This document shows, piece by piece, positions 1 through 8,662 of a DNA stretch of 64,000 nucleotides (positions are counted from its first letter, which is position 1; each line of letters starts with the position of its first letter). This DNA comes from Nitrospirillum amazonense. GTDB lineage: Bacteria > Pseudomonadota > Alphaproteobacteria > Azospirillales > Azospirillaceae. Location: assembly GCF_007828045.1 (NCBI RefSeq), contig NZ_VITN01000016.1:62001-126000 (forward strand). The letters are read 5' to 3'. The notes below the pieces were generated by a model. It searched no databases. It was not told the DNA's origin and saw nothing but the letters and a program-made list of their open reading frames with translations. The translations under genes and the position numbers were made by a program.

Positions 1-775
<775 letters not shown>

Positions 776-878
776 GGGGTCGCTCTTAATAATAGGAAGT
801 GGGCGACGCCGGAGCGTCTTCATACCTTCATAAAGGCGCGCGGACCATATCAAGCAAGGCCTAGGCTGTAAACCGCCG

Positions 879-903
879 CCCCCCGCTGTCTGGGCACGGG
901 GGG
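879..903 (-). terminator. Weak hairpin between pgeF and prs
   Basis: A 7-bp C6G/CG6 inverted repeat with an 11-nt loop lies just after the pgeF stop codon on the minus strand and is followed by GGCGGTTTAC. It could end the lgt-midA-pgeF transcript before prs. The T-tract is poor, so this is only a candidate. Confidence 0.3.
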
Positions 904-946
904 CATGCGCCGATACGGGGGTTCCGCCCCCCCGCTGGAAGCTGTC

Positions 947-1747
947 TCAGGAGATGGGGTCCAGGGCTATCATGCTGATATGGCGGCCATAATCGCCCTC
1001 GCACTGCAGGGTGGACCGCCGATAGCTGAAGAACAGATCCTCCCGCTCAACCGTGTCGTGGCCGGTATGCGCCACCCTGGCCAGGCCGCACCCGGACAGC
1101 CGGTGCCCGACGTAGGCTCCGATGTCGAACCGGGGATGGTCCGCCCGCCGGCCGGGATGGAAGAAGCGCGCGTTGCCGGCGTCGGCCTCCAGGAAGCGGG
1201 CCTCGAACTCCGGCCCCACTTCATAAGAGCCGGCGCCGATATGGGGGCCGACGCCGGCGACGATGCGGGCGGGGTCGGCCCCCAGATCCGCCATGGCGCG
1301 CACCGTGGCCTCCAGCACGCCCGTGAAGGCGCCCTTCCAGCCGGCATGGGCGGCCCCGATCACCCCGGCGGTCGGGTCGGCGAACAGCACGGGCACGCAA
1401 TCCGCCGTCAGGATGCCCAGGGCGATGCCCCGCTGGCGGGTGACCATGGCGTCGGCCCGCGGCGCCTCCTCCCGCGCCCAGGGGCGTTCCACCGTCACCA
1501 CCGTGGGGCTGTGCACCTGATAGACGGTGACCAGGCTGTCCGCCGGCAGGCCCAGGTCTGCGGCGCAGCGCGCCCGATTCTCCGCCACCGCCGCCGCGTC
1601 GTCGTTCGACCCGAAGCCGACGTTGCGCCCGGCGTAGAGCCCGGTGGATACACCGCCCCGCCGGGTGAAATAGCCATGGTGCACGCCGGGCAAATCCAGG
1701 GCGTCCAAGGTCAGGTAGGGGCGGTCTTCAGGGATCGGGGCGGTCAT
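947..1747 (-). CDS. pgeF: Peptidoglycan editing factor PgeF (YfiH/laccase-domain family)
   Basis: 266 aa, single-domain multicopper-oxidase-like/YfiH fold. Known members act on peptidoglycan precursors, removing those with L-Ser instead of L-Ala. The family was earlier called polyphenol oxidase or laccase and has purine-nucleoside activity in some reports. The three metal-binding positions of the family are visible: His79 in YQVHS, Cys117 in TADCVP and His134 in AAHAGWKG. The ATG at 1747 follows the midA stop codon (1751) by only 3 bp, so the two are co-transcribed. Its place behind midA and lgt fits an envelope maintenance role. Length is normal for the family. Confidence 0.93.
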   Translation of the reverse strand: MTAPIPEDRPYLTLDALDLPGVHHGYFTRRGGVSTGLYAGRNVGFGSNDDAAAVAENRARCAADLGLPADSLVTVYQVHSPTVVTVERPWAREEAPRADAMVTRQRGIALGILTADCVPVLFADPTAGVIGAAHAGWKGAFTGVLEATVRAMADLGADPARIVAGVGPHIGAGSYEVGPEFEARFLEADAGNARFFHPGRRADHPRFDIGAYVGHRLSGCGLARVAHTGHDTVEREDLFFSYRRSTLQCEGDYGRHISMIALDPIS

Positions 1748-1750
1748 GGA

Positions 1751-2887
1751 TCAGCCTTCGCTGGGTTCGAAGCCGGCGGGCGGCGGCGCGCCCGGGCTGG
1801 TCAGGGCCAGGGCCTTGAACAGGCGGCCCATCTGGTCGGGGGCGGCCAGGCGGTCCAGTGCCAGGTCGATGGCATGGGCCTGCGGGGCCGCCGCACCCCG
1901 CTTCAAGGCGGCGGCGCGCTGCTGGATGCCCAGACGGTGCAGCAGGGCCCCCTGCTCGACAATGCCATGGGACCGGGCGCCGGCCGCCACCGCCGTCGCG
2001 GCCAGGGTGCGGAAATCGACGTGGGCCGTCAGGTCGGCCTGGCCTGGGTCGTCCAGCACGACGGCGTAGGCGTGGCCGCGCACCGCCTGCAGCGTGTCGC
2101 CCAGCGGCCGCGCGTCATAGCCATAATCCACCACCAGGGCGGCGCCCGGGTGGGTGGCCAGGCGGCGCCCGATTTCCCCCGCCACGGTCAGCGCGGCGGG
2201 GCACAGCTCCACCACCGCGCCCTCGGGCGCGTCCCGCAGGTCGGGCGGCACCAGCAGCGCGGCGCCGCCGCCGGCGTCCAGCGTCCAGGCGAAGCGGCTT
2301 TCCGGTTCCAGCCAGGTGACGCAGCGTTCGGCCCAGCCGCGCGCCGTCTTCTGCATCTGGCGGATGGGCAGGGCATCGAAGAATTCGTTGGCCAGCACCA
2401 GCAGAGGCCCTTCGGGCACCACCGCCAGGCTGTCGGCCCAGGCGATGGGATGGGGTGGCTGGGCGGCGGCGGGCAGGGCCGCCAGGGTGGCGCGCTGGCG
2501 GGCGCGCAAGGACGGGCTGGTCTCCACCATATGGACGCGCAGGGCCTGGGTCAGGCCGGGAACCCGGGCCATGGCGCGCAGCGCGTCGGCCATCAGCGTG
2601 CCGCGCCCGGGCCCCAGCTCCACCAGGTGCAAAGGCGCAGGCGAGCCCAGGGCCAGCCACGCCTGGGCGCACCACAGGCCCAGCAGTTCCCCGAACATCT
2701 GGCTGATCTCGGGCGCGGTGGTGAAGTCGCCGGCGGCGCCCAGCGGGTCCCGGGTGGTGTAATAGCCCAGCGTGGGATGGCCCAGCGCCTCGGCCATGAA
2801 GGTGGACAGGCGCAGGGGGCCCTCATCACGGATACGGCGGATGAGATGGCCGGCCAGGGTTCCGAGGGGCGGAGGCGTCCCCGGCAT
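1751..2887 (-). CDS. SAM-dependent methyltransferase, MidA/NDUFAF7 family
   Basis: 378 aa. Homologous to mitochondrial NDUFAF7/MidA, an arginine methyltransferase for complex I assembly; the bacterial role is less certain. Visible features are the PTLGYYT and GDFTTAPEISQMFGE segments typical of the family, a glycine-rich SAM loop (LVELGPGRGTL, around residues 80-90) and ANEFFDALP, another family hallmark. The ATG at 2887 overlaps the lgt stop codon (ATGA), which indicates translational coupling and decides the start; an upstream extension in the same frame lies wholly inside lgt. The middle gene of lgt-midA-pgeF. Confidence 0.9.
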   Translation of the reverse strand: MPGTPPPLGTLAGHLIRRIRDEGPLRLSTFMAEALGHPTLGYYTTRDPLGAAGDFTTAPEISQMFGELLGLWCAQAWLALGSPAPLHLVELGPGRGTLMADALRAMARVPGLTQALRVHMVETSPSLRARQRATLAALPAAAQPPHPIAWADSLAVVPEGPLLVLANEFFDALPIRQMQKTARGWAERCVTWLEPESRFAWTLDAGGGAALLVPPDLRDAPEGAVVELCPAALTVAGEIGRRLATHPGAALVVDYGYDARPLGDTLQAVRGHAYAVVLDDPGQADLTAHVDFRTLAATAVAAGARSHGIVEQGALLHRLGIQQRAAALKRGAAAPQAHAIDLALDRLAAPDQMGRLFKALALTSPGAPPPAGFEPSEG

Positions 2888-3690
2888 CAGGCCGCCGCCG
2901 GCACGCGGCGGCGGGCCAGGGCCACCAGGGCCACGCCGATCAGCAGCATGGGCACCGACAGGATCTGGCCCATGGTGACGCCGCCGCCCAGCAGGAAGCC
3001 CACCTGCACGTCGGGCTCGCGGAAGAACTCGGCCGTGATGCGGCACAGGGCGTAGCCGATGAGGAAGGCGCCGGTCAGCGTGCCGGTGCGGTCCCGCACC
3101 GACGGGACGCGCGACAGCAGGAACAGCGCGGTGAACAGCACGATGCCCTCCAGCCCCGCCTCATACAGCTGGCTGGGGTGGCGGGGCAGGTCGTCGGCAT
3201 GGGGGAAGACCATGCCCCAGGGCACGTCGGTGGGCCGGCCCCACAACTCCCCGTTCACGAAATTGGCCAGGCGGCCCAGGAACAGGCCGATGGGGGCGGC
3301 CACGGCGGCCAGATCGCCCAGGGACAGCGGGTTGAAGCCGCGCCGCCGCGCGAACAGCAGCACGGCCAGGGCCACGCCCGTCATGCCGCCGTGGAAGGAC
3401 ATGCCGCCGTTCCAGACCTTCAACATGTCCAGCGGGTGCTGCAGGTAGAAATCCAGGTTGTAGAACAGGATGAAGCCGAGGCGCCCGCCGGCCAGCACAC
3501 CGACAACGGCCCAGACCAGGAAGTCGTCCAGCTCCGCCGGGGTGGGGCGGCCGTTCATGCGCCGGGCCATGCCCAGCGCCAGGCGGTAGCCCAGCGTGAC
3601 GCCCACGATGTAGGCCAGCGCGTACCAGCGCAGGGCGAAGGGGCCGATCTCGACGATGGTCGGGCTGATATTGGGAAAGGCGAGGGCCAT
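2887..3690 (-). CDS. lgt: Prolipoprotein diacylglyceryl transferase
   Basis: 267 aa inner-membrane enzyme that transfers diacylglycerol from phosphatidylglycerol to the lipobox cysteine of prolipoproteins, the first step of lipoprotein maturation. The Lgt signature is present as GRLANFVNGELWGRPT, with the upstream GGMSFHGG and downstream HPSQLYEA segments. About seven hydrophobic segments are visible. First gene of the minus-strand block lgt-midA-pgeF, with a good sigma70-like promoter upstream (3831-3859). The signal peptidase II partner, lspA, is at 31.7 kb. Confidence 0.97.
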   Translation of the reverse strand: MALAFPNISPTIVEIGPFALRWYALAYIVGVTLGYRLALGMARRMNGRPTPAELDDFLVWAVVGVLAGGRLGFILFYNLDFYLQHPLDMLKVWNGGMSFHGGMTGVALAVLLFARRRGFNPLSLGDLAAVAAPIGLFLGRLANFVNGELWGRPTDVPWGMVFPHADDLPRHPSQLYEAGLEGIVLFTALFLLSRVPSVRDRTGTLTGAFLIGYALCRITAEFFREPDVQVGFLLGGGVTMGQILSVPMLLIGVALVALARRRVPAAA

Positions 3691-3830
3691 GATGCTGTGG
3701 ATATCCCCGTGGACGTCTCTTCCGGCCTGTCATGCGGTGGGCGCCGGGCACATCGGCACGCCCTTGTCCCGGCGGGCATCCGCCCCCACATGGCCGGCCG
3801 TGTGAAAAGAAATGGACTCGGCTGTTCGGC

Positions 3831-3859
3831 TTTATAGGGGCACCGCGCCCCGGTCGCAA
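3831..3859 (-). promoter_or_regulatory. Candidate sigma70 promoter for lgt
   Basis: On the minus strand TTGCGA and TATAAA are separated by exactly 17 bp, about 140 bp upstream of the lgt ATG. The 361-bp gap 3691-4051 holds no convincing gene; it carries this promoter and the opposing one at 3941-3969. Confidence 0.5.
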
Positions 3860-3940
3860 CCGGTGGCCGGAATCCGCAACCACGCGGCCCGCGCCGTGGC
3901 GCTACCAGGGGCGCTCCTCCGGGGCGCTTCGAAGGTGCTG

Positions 3941-3969
3941 TTGCACGTGCGAACGTGGGGCGCGATAAT
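3941..3969 (+). promoter_or_regulatory. Candidate sigma70 promoter for ubiK
   Basis: TTGCAC and GATAAT are separated by exactly 17 bp, about 80 bp upstream of the chosen ubiK ATG at 4052. It faces away from the lgt promoter, consistent with a divergent control region. Confidence 0.5.
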
Positions 3970-4051
3970 GGCGGCCTGATGGCCGTTCGCTTTCCGGGTC
4001 CCGCCGCATCGGTACCGGGGCGTCGGCGGTACTGCTTTGAGGATTGAGGCG

Positions 4052-4357
4052 ATGCAGGTGGACAACAAGGTGCTGGACGATTTGGCCCGTGTGGCCGGGG
4101 GCGCCGTCGGCGCCGTGGCCGGGCTGAAGAACGAGGTCGAGGGCCATGTGCGCCAGCGTTTGGAACGCGTGCTCAGCGGCTTGGACATGGTCCGCCGGGA
4201 CGAGTTCGAGGCCGTGAAGGAAATGGCCGCCCGCGCCCGCGCGCAGGAGGATGAGATCAACCGGCTGATGGTCCTGCAGCAGGCGCTGCTGGACCGCGTC
4301 GCCCATCTTGAGTCGGTTGTGGCCAAGGCCGCGGCTGAGGCGGACAAGCCGGCCTGA
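4052..4357 (+). CDS. ubiK: UbiK-like accessory factor (BMFP domain)
   Basis: 101 aa, almost entirely alpha-helical, with a C-terminal coiled coil (MAARARAQEDEINRLMVLQQ region) and the BMFP-family segment around GLDMVRRDEFEAVKEMA. In E. coli the relative UbiK (YqiC) is an accessory factor for aerobic ubiquinone synthesis that binds UbiJ; earlier work described membrane fusogenic activity. The ATG at 4052 was chosen over an upstream TTG at 4037 because GAGG sits just before it. It stands alone between the lgt promoter region and ybjN. The family is clear; a ubiquinone role in this organism is inferred. Confidence 0.85.
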   Translation: MQVDNKVLDDLARVAGGAVGAVAGLKNEVEGHVRQRLERVLSGLDMVRRDEFEAVKEMAARARAQEDEINRLMVLQQALLDRVAHLESVVAKAAAEADKPA

Positions 4358-4384
4358 GCGCTCACCCCCTGGCCGAAAGGGGTG

Positions 4385-4404
4385 CCTTGGGCCGAAACCC
4401 AAGG
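4385..4404 (+). terminator. Small hairpin downstream of ubiK
   Basis: A perfect 7-bp inverted repeat (CCTTGGG/CCCAAGG) with a 6-nt loop, 27 bp after the ubiK stop. No T-tract follows, so termination activity is doubtful. Confidence 0.3.
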
Positions 4405-4625
4405 GATTCGAGGCTTCCGGCCCTGCCCAAAGGGGGCGGGTGCCAAACGGGCCCAGTGGCCGGGTAGAAGACGGTTGCGGGGGCGGTTATCCTCTGGCAC
4501 CGTACCCCTGGTAGCTCCCACGCCCGGCAGCACCAGATTTTGTTTTGAGCGGATCGGACGTTTCCGGTCCGGCGCCGGGCGGGATGGGCCGTCCCTTGCC
4601 ATCGCGCGCGACAGGAGGGCGTATC

Positions 4626-5129
4626 ATGTCGGCACTTGCCGTCGAGACTAGCAGCACCACCCACAATCCCCTTGATATCGTCGAGGAGATCGTCTCGGCC
4701 AACGAATGGCCGTTCGAGCGCGCCAGCGAAGACGAGATGATCGTCGAGATCAACGGCCGGTGGTGCGACTACCGGCTGTTTTTCGTTTGGCAGAACGAAG
4801 TCAGCGCCATGCAGTTCTCATGTCAGTTCGACATGAAGGTGCCGCCGGCCCGCAAACTGGCCGTCACCGAGCTGTTGGCCGAGGTGAACGGAAAGATGTG
4901 GCTGGGCCACTTCGACGTGTGCAGTGAAGAGCACACGCCCATGTTCCGCCAGACGCTGCTGCTGCGGGGCACGCGGGCCGCCAGCGTGGAACAGATCGAG
5001 GATCTGGTCGAAATCGCGGTGGCGGAGTGCGAGCGCTACTACCCCGCGTTCCAGTTCGTCATCTGGGGCGGCAAAAGTGCCGCGGACGCCGTTTCCGCCG
5101 CCATTCTGGACACGCTCGGCGAAGCTTGA
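4626..5129 (+). CDS. YbjN domain-containing protein
   Basis: 167 aa soluble protein of the YbjN family (type III chaperone-like fold). It starts MSALAVETSS, and the conserved core runs from NPLDIVEEI through RWCDYRLFFVWQNEV to LGHFDVCSEE and YYPAFQFVIWGG. The start at 4626 is preceded by AGGAGGG at good spacing; an in-frame upstream extension has no ribosome site. The biochemical role is unknown. E. coli YbjN affects stress and motility phenotypes when overexpressed. It lies 52 bp upstream of proC on the same strand. Confidence 0.85.
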   Translation: MSALAVETSSTTHNPLDIVEEIVSANEWPFERASEDEMIVEINGRWCDYRLFFVWQNEVSAMQFSCQFDMKVPPARKLAVTELLAEVNGKMWLGHFDVCSEEHTPMFRQTLLLRGTRAASVEQIEDLVEIAVAECERYYPAFQFVIWGGKSAADAVSAAILDTLGEA

Positions 5130-5181
5130 TACAGCCCACACCCCGGGACCTCCGTTTGAATGTCATAAATAGGGTGCGGGG

Positions 5182-5991
5182 ATGACGGCTGTGGATTTGT
5201 TGTTGGTGGGCTTCGGCAAGATGGGCGGCGCCATGCTGGCCGGATGGCAGGCGGCGGGCACCGTCCGTCGCGTGATCATCGTCGACCCCGTGGCCCCCAC
5301 CGGGTCCGTGCCGGAGGGGACGGTCCTGGTGTCTGATCCCGCCGCCATCCCGGCGGATTTCAGTCCCACCGCCGTGGTGCTGGCCGTGAAGCCCCAGATG
5401 ATGGACCAGGTGCTGCCGGCCTACGCCGCCTATGCCGGCGGCGCCGTCTTCCTGTCCATCGCCGCCGGCAAGACCATTGCCTATTTCCAGAAGGTGCTGG
5501 GCGCGGGCGCCGCCCTGGTGCGGGCCATGCCCAACACGCCGGCCGCCGTGGGCCGGGGCATCTCCGGCGCCTATGCCACGCCGGCCGTCTCGGCCGGCCA
5601 GCGCGACCTGTGCCAGCGGCTGCTGAGCGCCGTGGGCGAGGTGGTGTGGGTGGAGGATGAGGGGCTGATCGACGCGGTGACCGCCGTGTCGGGCAGCGGC
5701 CCCGCCTATGTTTTCCACCTGGTGGAGGCCATGGCCGCCGCCGGCGCCGCCGTGGGCCTGCCGCCGGACCTGGCGCTGCGCCTGGCGCGAGCCACGGTGA
5801 CCGGGGCGGGTGAGCTGCTGTACCGCAACCCGGACACCACGGCCACCCAGCTGCGCATCAACGTCACCAGTCCCAAGGGCACCACCCAGGCGGCGCTGGA
5901 CGTGTTGATGGACGAGGGGCAGGGCCTGGCGCCGCTGATGACCCGCGCGGTCGCCGCCGCCAATCGGCGGTCGCGGGACCTGGCGGGCTGA
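5182..5991 (+). CDS. proC: Pyrroline-5-carboxylate reductase
   Basis: 269 aa cytoplasmic enzyme catalysing the last step of proline synthesis, NAD(P)H-dependent reduction of pyrroline-5-carboxylate. It has the N-terminal Rossmann motif VGFGKMGGAM, the AVKPQ segment, RAMPNTPA, and the C-terminal ProC signature around AVSGSGPAYVF and VTSPKGTTQAAL. Length is normal. It ends 6 bp before the next gene (ybaK-like), so the two are probably one operon. Confidence 0.97.
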   Translation: MTAVDLLLVGFGKMGGAMLAGWQAAGTVRRVIIVDPVAPTGSVPEGTVLVSDPAAIPADFSPTAVVLAVKPQMMDQVLPAYAAYAGGAVFLSIAAGKTIAYFQKVLGAGAALVRAMPNTPAAVGRGISGAYATPAVSAGQRDLCQRLLSAVGEVVWVEDEGLIDAVTAVSGSGPAYVFHLVEAMAAAGAAVGLPPDLALRLARATVTGAGELLYRNPDTTATQLRINVTSPKGTTQAALDVLMDEGQGLAPLMTRAVAAANRRSRDLAG

Positions 5992-5997
5992 CGCGTC

Positions 5998-6492
5998 ATG
6001 GCCGGACCCCTCAGCCCCAGCGCGCAGAAGATCCAGAACCTGCTGAACGATCTGGGCCAGCCCATCCACGTCGTGGAATTCGCCGCCACCACCCGCACGG
6101 CGGCGGAGGCCGCGGCGGTCATTGGTTGCGATGCGGCACAAATCGCCAAGTCAATCGTTTTTCGCACACGCGAAAAAAACGCCTCCGTCCTGGTGGTGGC
6201 GTCGGGTGCGACCCGCATCAACGAGGCCCTGGTGGCCAAGGCCCTGGCCGACACGCTGAACGGCGACCGGCTGCTGCGCGCTGATCCGGAGTATGTGCGG
6301 CTGACCACGGGTTTCCCCATCGGCGGCGTTCCGCCGCTGGGTCATGCGGTGACGCCTGTCACATTATTCGACCGCCGTTTGCTGTCATTTCCTACGGTTT
6401 GGGCGGCGGCAGGCACCCCCAATGCCGTGTTCGCCATTGCCCCCGATGTACTGGCCCGGCTGGCCGGCGCCCGGGTGGCGGACGTCGCCTAG
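5998..6492 (+). CDS. YbaK/EbsC-family aminoacyl-tRNA deacylase
   Basis: 164 aa single-domain protein. Relatives (YbaK, ProX, the ProRS editing domain) hydrolyse mischarged aminoacyl-tRNAs such as Cys-tRNA(Pro) or Ala-tRNA(Pro). The conserved lysine-containing segment AQIAKSIVFRT and the GFPIGGVPPLGH loop are both present. Start ATG at 5998, 6 bp after proC. Coupling to a proline biosynthesis gene suits a proline-tRNA editing role, but that is inference. The specific subfamily was not resolved. Confidence 0.88.
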   Translation: MAGPLSPSAQKIQNLLNDLGQPIHVVEFAATTRTAAEAAAVIGCDAAQIAKSIVFRTREKNASVLVVASGATRINEALVAKALADTLNGDRLLRADPEYVRLTTGFPIGGVPPLGHAVTPVTLFDRRLLSFPTVWAAAGTPNAVFAIAPDVLARLAGARVADVA

Positions 6493-6556
6493 GCGGAAGG
6501 AACGGGGTGTCACCGGTGTCTTAGCCGGTTCGACCTATGGCGGTGCTCGGCCGGCC

Positions 6557-6562
6557 TATACT
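6557..6562 (+). promoter_or_regulatory. Possible -10 box upstream of the phasin gene
   Basis: TATACT lies 120 bp before the phasin ATG and just upstream of the palindrome at 6578-6592. No convincing -35 sits at 16-18 bp, so support is weak. Confidence 0.25.
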
Positions 6563-6577
6563 AGCCAAAAGAGTTTA

Positions 6578-6592
6578 TTGTGCGGTGCACAA
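6578..6592 (+). promoter_or_regulatory. Palindromic operator candidate upstream of the phasin gene
   Basis: A perfect inverted repeat TTGTGC-GGT-GCACAA about 90 bp before the phasin start. Phasin genes of PHB-producing alphaproteobacteria are commonly repressed by PhaR through TGC/GCA-type palindromes near the promoter, so this is a reasonable PhaR operator candidate. The link to PhaR is inferred; no phaR gene is in the window. Confidence 0.4.
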
Positions 6593-6681
6593 AAACCATT
6601 GACCGGCTGGCTTACCCCAAGCATTATCCCCCCGGAATTGCCGCACCGCAGCGGCGCAAGCCGTATAGGGATCTGAACACT

Positions 6682-7164
6682 ATGGCGACCAATCCGTTCC
6701 TCGACTTCGACATGACGAAGTTCTTCGACCCGACCAAGTTCGCGGAGTTCACCAAGGTGGACTTCACCAAGACGCTGGCTGACTACAAGGTGCCGGGCAT
6801 TGACGTCGATGCCTTCGTCGCCGCCCAGCGCAAGAACATCGAGGCCGTGACGGCCGCCAACCAGCTGGCCGTGGAAGGCATCCAGGCCGTCCTGCGCCGC
6901 CAGGCCGAAATCCTGCGCCAGAGCCTGGAGGAGACCTCCTCCGTGGTTTCCGACTTCCTGTCCACCGGTACGCCGGAGGACAAAGTCGCCAAGCAGGCCG
7001 AGCTGGTGAAGACCGCTTTCGAGAAGGCCCTGGCCAACGTCAAGGAACTGGCCGAGCTGATCGCCAAGTCCAACAGCGAAGCCGCCGACGTGCTGTCCAA
7101 CCGCGTGAAGGAAAGCATCGAGGAAGTGAAGGCCGCCATCGCCAAGGCCCAGACCAAGCACTGA
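6682..7164 (+). CDS. Phasin family protein (PHA granule-associated)
   Basis: 160 aa, all-helical and amphipathic, with the phasin core containing AAQRKNIEAVTAANQLAVEG and RQAEILRQSLEE, then a long Lys/Glu/Ala-rich helix. Such proteins coat polyhydroxybutyrate granules and control their number and size. The start MATNPFLDFDMTKF follows the usual alphaproteobacterial phasin pattern. A longer in-frame reading from 6580 runs through the palindrome and is rejected. Monocistronic: it has its own upstream region and a strong terminator. It implies the organism stores PHB. Confidence 0.93.
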   Translation: MATNPFLDFDMTKFFDPTKFAEFTKVDFTKTLADYKVPGIDVDAFVAAQRKNIEAVTAANQLAVEGIQAVLRRQAEILRQSLEETSSVVSDFLSTGTPEDKVAKQAELVKTAFEKALANVKELAELIAKSNSEAADVLSNRVKESIEEVKAAIAKAQTKH

Positions 7165-7194
7165 GCCTGGTTACAGCCTCGCGCTGAATGACAG

Positions 7195-7226
7195 ACGGGC
7201 GGCACCCCACAGGGTGTCGCCCGTTT
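7195..7226 (+). terminator. Rho-independent terminator after the phasin gene
   Basis: ACGGGCGGCACCC and GGGTGTCGCCCGT form a 13-bp stem with one mismatch and a CACA loop, followed by a short T-run. It lies between the convergent phasin and histidine kinase genes and could serve both. Confidence 0.8.
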
Positions 7227-7247
7227 TCATTTCCGCTGCCCGGCTGC

Positions 7248-8630
7248 TTACACAGGCAGTCTGATCACCGCCCGCAGGCCGCCCCGGGGGCTGTCTTCCA
7301 GCAGGACGTTGCCGCCATGACGGTTGGCGATGTCGCGGGCGATGCCCAGGCCCAGGCCGACACCGCCGGTGGCCTGGTTGCGCGAGCTGTCCAGGCGGTG
7401 GAAGGGGCGGAACACTTCCTCCCGCATTTCCGCCGGGATGCCGGGCCCGTTGTCGTCAACCAGGACATAGAGGTGGCCGCCCTGGCGCTGCAAGGTCACC
7501 CAGGCCCGGCCGGCATAGCGCACGGCGTTGCCCACCAGGTTGGCGACGCAGCGGCGGAAGTCGTTGGCGCGCAGCGGCACGATGATGGTGGCGTCCGGCA
7601 GGCTCAGTTCCACCGACCGGCCCTCGCGCCGGGCGTTGGCCACCACGTCGGTCAGCAGGGCACCCACATCGGTAGGGGCGGGCGGTTCGGCGCCCTCGCC
7701 CCGGGCGAAGGCCAGATAGGCCTCGATCATCCCCTCCATCTCGGCCACGTCGGCCTTCAGCTCCTCCACCTCCTGGGCCTCGGGCAGCATGGCCAGCTGC
7801 AGGCGCATGCGGGTCAGGGGGGTGCGCAGATCGTGGCTGACCCCGGCCAGCATCTCCGTGCGCTGGCTGATCTGGCGCTGGATGCGTTCCCGCATCTGCA
7901 GGAAGGCCGTGGCGGCCTGCCGCACCTCCGACGCGCCCTCCGGCTTGAACAGGGGGGTGTCGCGGCCCTTGCCGAAGGCCTCCGCCGCGATGGCCAGGCG
8001 GCGGATGGGCCGGATCTGGTTGCGCATGAACATGATGGCGATGGTGAACAGCAGCAGCGAGCTGCCAGCCATCCACAGGATGAACACCCAGCTGGTGAAG
8101 CTGAACAGCCGCCGCTCCGGCGACAGGACGTGCAGCACGCCGTCGGGCAGTTGCACGTTGATGCCGTACCATTCATGGGCGACGTGGGTGTCTATGGTCC
8201 AAGGGCGGCCAACCTTCTCATCCAGGGCCCGGCCCAGCGTGTGCTCCAGGATGCCGAACAGGTGCTGGCGGTGCCAGTTGGGCAGCCGTTCGCCCGGGCT
8301 GAAGGTCACCATCAGGTCGGTGGTGCGGGTCACCATGTCCAGGGTCACGCCCCGGTCATCTTCCGTCTGGTCGCGGCCCAGCTGCTCGATGACCATGGCG
8401 ATCTCGCCCGCCACGCCGAAGGCCTGGTTGTTGGTCACCCGTTCCCAATGCTGGTCATAGAAGTAGAAGGTGGCGATGGCCTGGGCCAGGATCACCGGCG
8501 TGGTGATGATCAGCAGCGACCGGCCGAACAGCGTGCGCGGCAGCAGGCGCTTCACCACGCCGGAAGGGTTGATCACCGGGGGCGCCCCCAGACCCTGGCG
8601 CCGGGGCGCCTGTTCACGCGTCATGCTCAT
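7248..8630 (-). CDS. Sensor histidine kinase, EnvZ-like
   Basis: 460 aa inner-membrane kinase. Two membrane segments (about 38-58 and 181-202) flank a roughly 120-residue periplasmic domain, followed by HAMP, HisKA with phosphoacceptor His266 in AGVSHDLRTPL, and HATPase_c with N-box NLVGNAVRY, G1 box DNGPGIP and G2 box GVGLGLG. The start at 8630 (MSMTREQ) has AAGGA upstream; a second ATG two codons in is possible, and a longer reading would overlap the response regulator. It follows the regulator by 32 bp and is its likely partner. The signal is unknown. Confidence 0.93.
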   Translation of the reverse strand: MSMTREQAPRRQGLGAPPVINPSGVVKRLLPRTLFGRSLLIITTPVILAQAIATFYFYDQHWERVTNNQAFGVAGEIAMVIEQLGRDQTEDDRGVTLDMVTRTTDLMVTFSPGERLPNWHRQHLFGILEHTLGRALDEKVGRPWTIDTHVAHEWYGINVQLPDGVLHVLSPERRLFSFTSWVFILWMAGSSLLLFTIAIMFMRNQIRPIRRLAIAAEAFGKGRDTPLFKPEGASEVRQAATAFLQMRERIQRQISQRTEMLAGVSHDLRTPLTRMRLQLAMLPEAQEVEELKADVAEMEGMIEAYLAFARGEGAEPPAPTDVGALLTDVVANARREGRSVELSLPDATIIVPLRANDFRRCVANLVGNAVRYAGRAWVTLQRQGGHLYVLVDDNGPGIPAEMREEVFRPFHRLDSSRNQATGGVGLGLGIARDIANRHGGNVLLEDSPRGGLRAVIRLPV

Positions 8631-8662
8631 GGGGCGTCCTTCAGCGACAAAAAAGGGCGGCC

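Noticed and set aside
905-3055. A 716-codon open frame on the plus strand over pgeF and midA
   Set aside because: Its translation is low-complexity Gly/Arg/Gln-rich with no domain, and it lies antisense to two clear genes. High-GC third positions keep the opposite strand open.
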